Origin: Ruania rhizosphaerae | Lineage (GTDB): Bacteria > Actinomycetota > Actinomycetes > Actinomycetales > Beutenbergiaceae | Length of the DNA stretch: 64,000 nt | Direction: 5' to 3' | Assembly (NCBI RefSeq): GCF_009805705.1 | Contig: NZ_VSMB01000004.1 | Location: 186,001 to 250,000, forward strand | Shown here: positions 62,246 through 64,000 of the stretch, piece after piece | Position numbering within the stretch: position 1 is the first letter of the stretch | Layout: each line of letters opens with the position of its first letter | Notes under the pieces: model-generated | The model's input: the letters and a program-made list of their open reading frames with translations, nothing else | Databases searched by the model: none | Told to the model about the DNA's origin: nothing | Program-made: the position numbers and the translations under genes

Positions 62246-63979
62246 GTGACACGTTCAGCGTTGACGAAGCACAGCCGCGCTGCCGCACTCGACGCCATGA
62301 CCAGCGGCGAACCGCTGGACGTCCTGGTCGTCGGCGGTGGCATCACCGGAGCGGGCGTCGTGCTCGACTCCGTTACCCGTGGCCTGAGCACAGGCATCGT
62401 CGAGATGCAGGACTGGGCCGGGGGGACGTCGTCATGGTCCTCCAAGCTCGTGCACGGTGGGGTGCGCTACCTCTACAACCTCGACTTCAAACTGGTGGCC
62501 GAGGGGCTGCGCGAGCGGGGGCTACTGCTGACCAAGACCGCCCCGCACCTGGTGAAGGCGCAACCGTTCCTGTGGCCGTTGAAGACGCCGGTGATCGAGC
62601 GCGCCTACAGCGCTCTGGGCATCGGCCTGTATGACGCGATGGCCGTGATCGGGCACCGCGGCATGGCCGTGCCGGTACAGAAGCACTACTCCCGCGCTGG
62701 GGTGGAGCAACTCTTCCCCGACGTACGCAGCGACCAGCTCGTCGGCGGTATCCGCTTCTACGACGCGCGGGTGGACGACGCCCGGCTCGTGATGACGCTC
62801 GTGCGCACTGCGCAGTCCTTCGGAGCCCACGCCGCCTCCCGCACCCAGGTCGTCGACTACCTCAAGGAGGACGGCCGCGTGGTCGGTGCCGAGGTCGTGG
62901 ACCTGGAAACCGGCACCCGCCGCGCGATCCGTGCCAAGCGGGTCATCAACGCCACCGGCGTATGGACCGAGGACACCGAGGCACTGGGCGGCAACGAGGG
63001 CGGCCTGCAGGTGCTCGCCTCCAAGGGCGCGCACGTGGTGATCCCGAAGGAGCGCATCAAGGGCGACGTCGGGCTGTTCCTGCGCACCGAGAAGTCCGTG
63101 CTGTTCATCATCCCGTGGCAGCGGTACTGGATCATCGGCACGACCGACACCCCGTGGGATGAGGAGCGCCTGCACCCGGTAGCCACCCGGGCGGATATCG
63201 ACTACATCCTCGACCACGCCAACGCGGTGCTCTCCTCGAACCTCAGCTTCGACGACGTCATTGGTGTGTATGCGGGCCTGCGGCCGCTGGTACAGCCCGG
63301 TACCAAGGACGGCGGCACGGCCTCCACGAAGGTCTCTCGCGACCACACGGTGGTCGAGTCCGCGCCCGGACTCACGGTGATCTCCGGCGGCAAGCTCACC
63401 TCCTACCGGCTCATGGCCGAGCACGCGGTGGACCACGCCCTCGGTGAGGAGGCGCGGAAGAAGCCGTCGGTCACCCCAGAGACCCCGCTGATCGGTGCGC
63501 CCCGGTTGGAGGCGATCACGCGGCAAGCGCCACAGATCGCCGCAAAGTATGGCTGGGACAAGGCCCGAATGCAGCACCTACTCGGCCGCTACGGCTCCGA
63601 CCTGGACACGTTGCTGGCACTCGTCGATGACGACCCCGAACTCGGCAAGCCGCTCGACTCCGCCCCGGCGTACCTGCGAGCTGAGGCCGTGATGGCGGTC
63701 GAGTACGAGGGTGCACTGCACCTGGAGGACATCCTGATGCGTCGCATCCGGCTGTTCTTCGAGCAGCGCGACCGGGGCGTGAGCGCGTTGGAGGAGCTGG
63801 CGCAGATCGTCGGCCCCCGGCTCGGGTGGGACGAGCAGACGGTGCGCCGCGAGGTGAGCGCGTATGCCGAGATGGCCGCCGCCGAGGAGGCTGCGCTGGG
63901 CACGATGACCGACGCCGAGGCCGAAGCAGCCAGGCTTGCCGTGGCTGATCTGGTGCCGCTCGCCGACCTCGAGAGCTGA
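62246..63979 (+). CDS. glpD: Aerobic glycerol-3-phosphate dehydrogenase
   Basis: FAD-dependent enzyme of 577 residues that oxidises sn-glycerol 3-phosphate to dihydroxyacetone phosphate and passes electrons to menaquinone at the membrane. N-terminal FAD motif VVGGGITGAGV (about 27-37), then GGTSSWSSKLVHGGVRYL, the IIGTTDTPWDEE and YAGLRPLVQP segments, and a C-terminal DAO_C helical domain; full family length. GTG start with AGGAG 5 bases upstream. Divergent from the DUF1023 pair. The AraM-like dehydrogenase and DHA kinase in this window act on the same triose pool, though the genes are not linked. The stop is followed at once by a dispersed repeat. Confidence 0.94.
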   Translation: MTRSALTKHSRAAALDAMTSGEPLDVLVVGGGITGAGVVLDSVTRGLSTGIVEMQDWAGGTSSWSSKLVHGGVRYLYNLDFKLVAEGLRERGLLLTKTAPHLVKAQPFLWPLKTPVIERAYSALGIGLYDAMAVIGHRGMAVPVQKHYSRAGVEQLFPDVRSDQLVGGIRFYDARVDDARLVMTLVRTAQSFGAHAASRTQVVDYLKEDGRVVGAEVVDLETGTRRAIRAKRVINATGVWTEDTEALGGNEGGLQVLASKGAHVVIPKERIKGDVGLFLRTEKSVLFIIPWQRYWIIGTTDTPWDEERLHPVATRADIDYILDHANAVLSSNLSFDDVIGVYAGLRPLVQPGTKDGGTASTKVSRDHTVVESAPGLTVISGGKLTSYRLMAEHAVDHALGEEARKKPSVTPETPLIGAPRLEAITRQAPQIAAKYGWDKARMQHLLGRYGSDLDTLLALVDDDPELGKPLDSAPAYLRAEAVMAVEYEGALHLEDILMRRIRLFFEQRDRGVSALEELAQIVGPRLGWDEQTVRREVSAYAEMAAAEEAALGTMTDAEAEAARLAVADLVPLADLES

Positions 63980-63980
63980 T

Positions 63981-64000
63981 ATTGCACGTCGATTTGGCGC
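63981..64000. repeat. Palindromic dispersed repeat, locus C (cut by window edge)
   Basis: ATTGCACGTCGATTTGGCGC, beginning 2 bases after the glpD stop codon. It matches the plus-strand core of the family seen at loci A and B; further copies may lie beyond the window. Confidence 0.75.

Overview
The window is high-GC DNA with dense genes, short intergenic gaps, frequent GTG starts and many apparently leaderless genes. It carries actinobacterial hallmarks: a mycothiol-type DinB/maleylpyruvate isomerase-family protein, an F420-type nitroreductase, a DUF1023 hydrolase, an ECF42 sigma factor with its DGPF partner, and a CebR-like cellulose regulon. It looks like a free-living, carbohydrate-degrading actinobacterium, perhaps Micrococcales near Ruania/Beutenbergia; the genus is inference. 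I see no rRNA, tRNA, CRISPR array, phage or insertion sequence.

Layout. 1-4925: a truncated secreted purple-acid-phosphatase-like protein with three beta-helix modules. 5123-8508: a copper ATPase and a divergent cation diffusion facilitator sharing two copper-type operators. 8543-15900: alanine dehydrogenase, a sigma factor fused to a zinc finger, membrane helix and extracellular domains, a membrane channel-like protein, a monooxygenase-like protein, and the YCII/ECF42 pair. 16076-24880: a cellulose/cello-oligosaccharide locus (GH9 cellulase, LacI regulator, GH1 beta-glucosidase, ABC importer) with three copies of one palindromic operator. 25027-29892: a DeoR/LacI hybrid regulator, a large secreted lyase-like protein and a small acidic protein. 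30364-37867: BCCT transporter, beta-phosphoglucomutase-like HAD plus GH65 phosphorylase, small membrane protein, dihydroxyacetone kinase. 37949-54375: housekeeping and stress or redox genes (nitroreductase, photolyase, lipoproteins, amidohydrolase, HxlR/NmrA pair, two luciferase-like oxidoreductases, MarR/SDR pair, TetR/SGNH pair, YceI, DinB). 54601-59868: a sugar-phosphate operon (AraM-like dehydrogenase, FGGY kinase, AraL/NagD-like HAD phosphatase, RpiB-like isomerase, DeoR regulator) with no recognisable transporter. 59994-61996: a small protein coupled to a DUF1023 hydrolase. 62246-63979: GlpD.

How the genes work together. The clearest system is the cellulose regulon: extracellular GH9 releases oligosaccharides, the lipoprotein/permease ABC importer takes them up, cytoplasmic GH1 hydrolyses them, and the LacI protein probably represses both promoters through AGAGAGCGCTCTCT. 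The least described elements are a dispersed palindromic repeat family (consensus near AATCGCACGTCGATCTGGC) found at three loci and touching two gene ends, the fused sigma/membrane protein, and the orphan sugar-phosphate operon whose phosphatase has a hexapeptide-repeat N-terminus. At least 13 genes show a TANNNT-like -10 box 6-7 bases before the start codon and no ribosome binding site, so leaderless translation appears common here.
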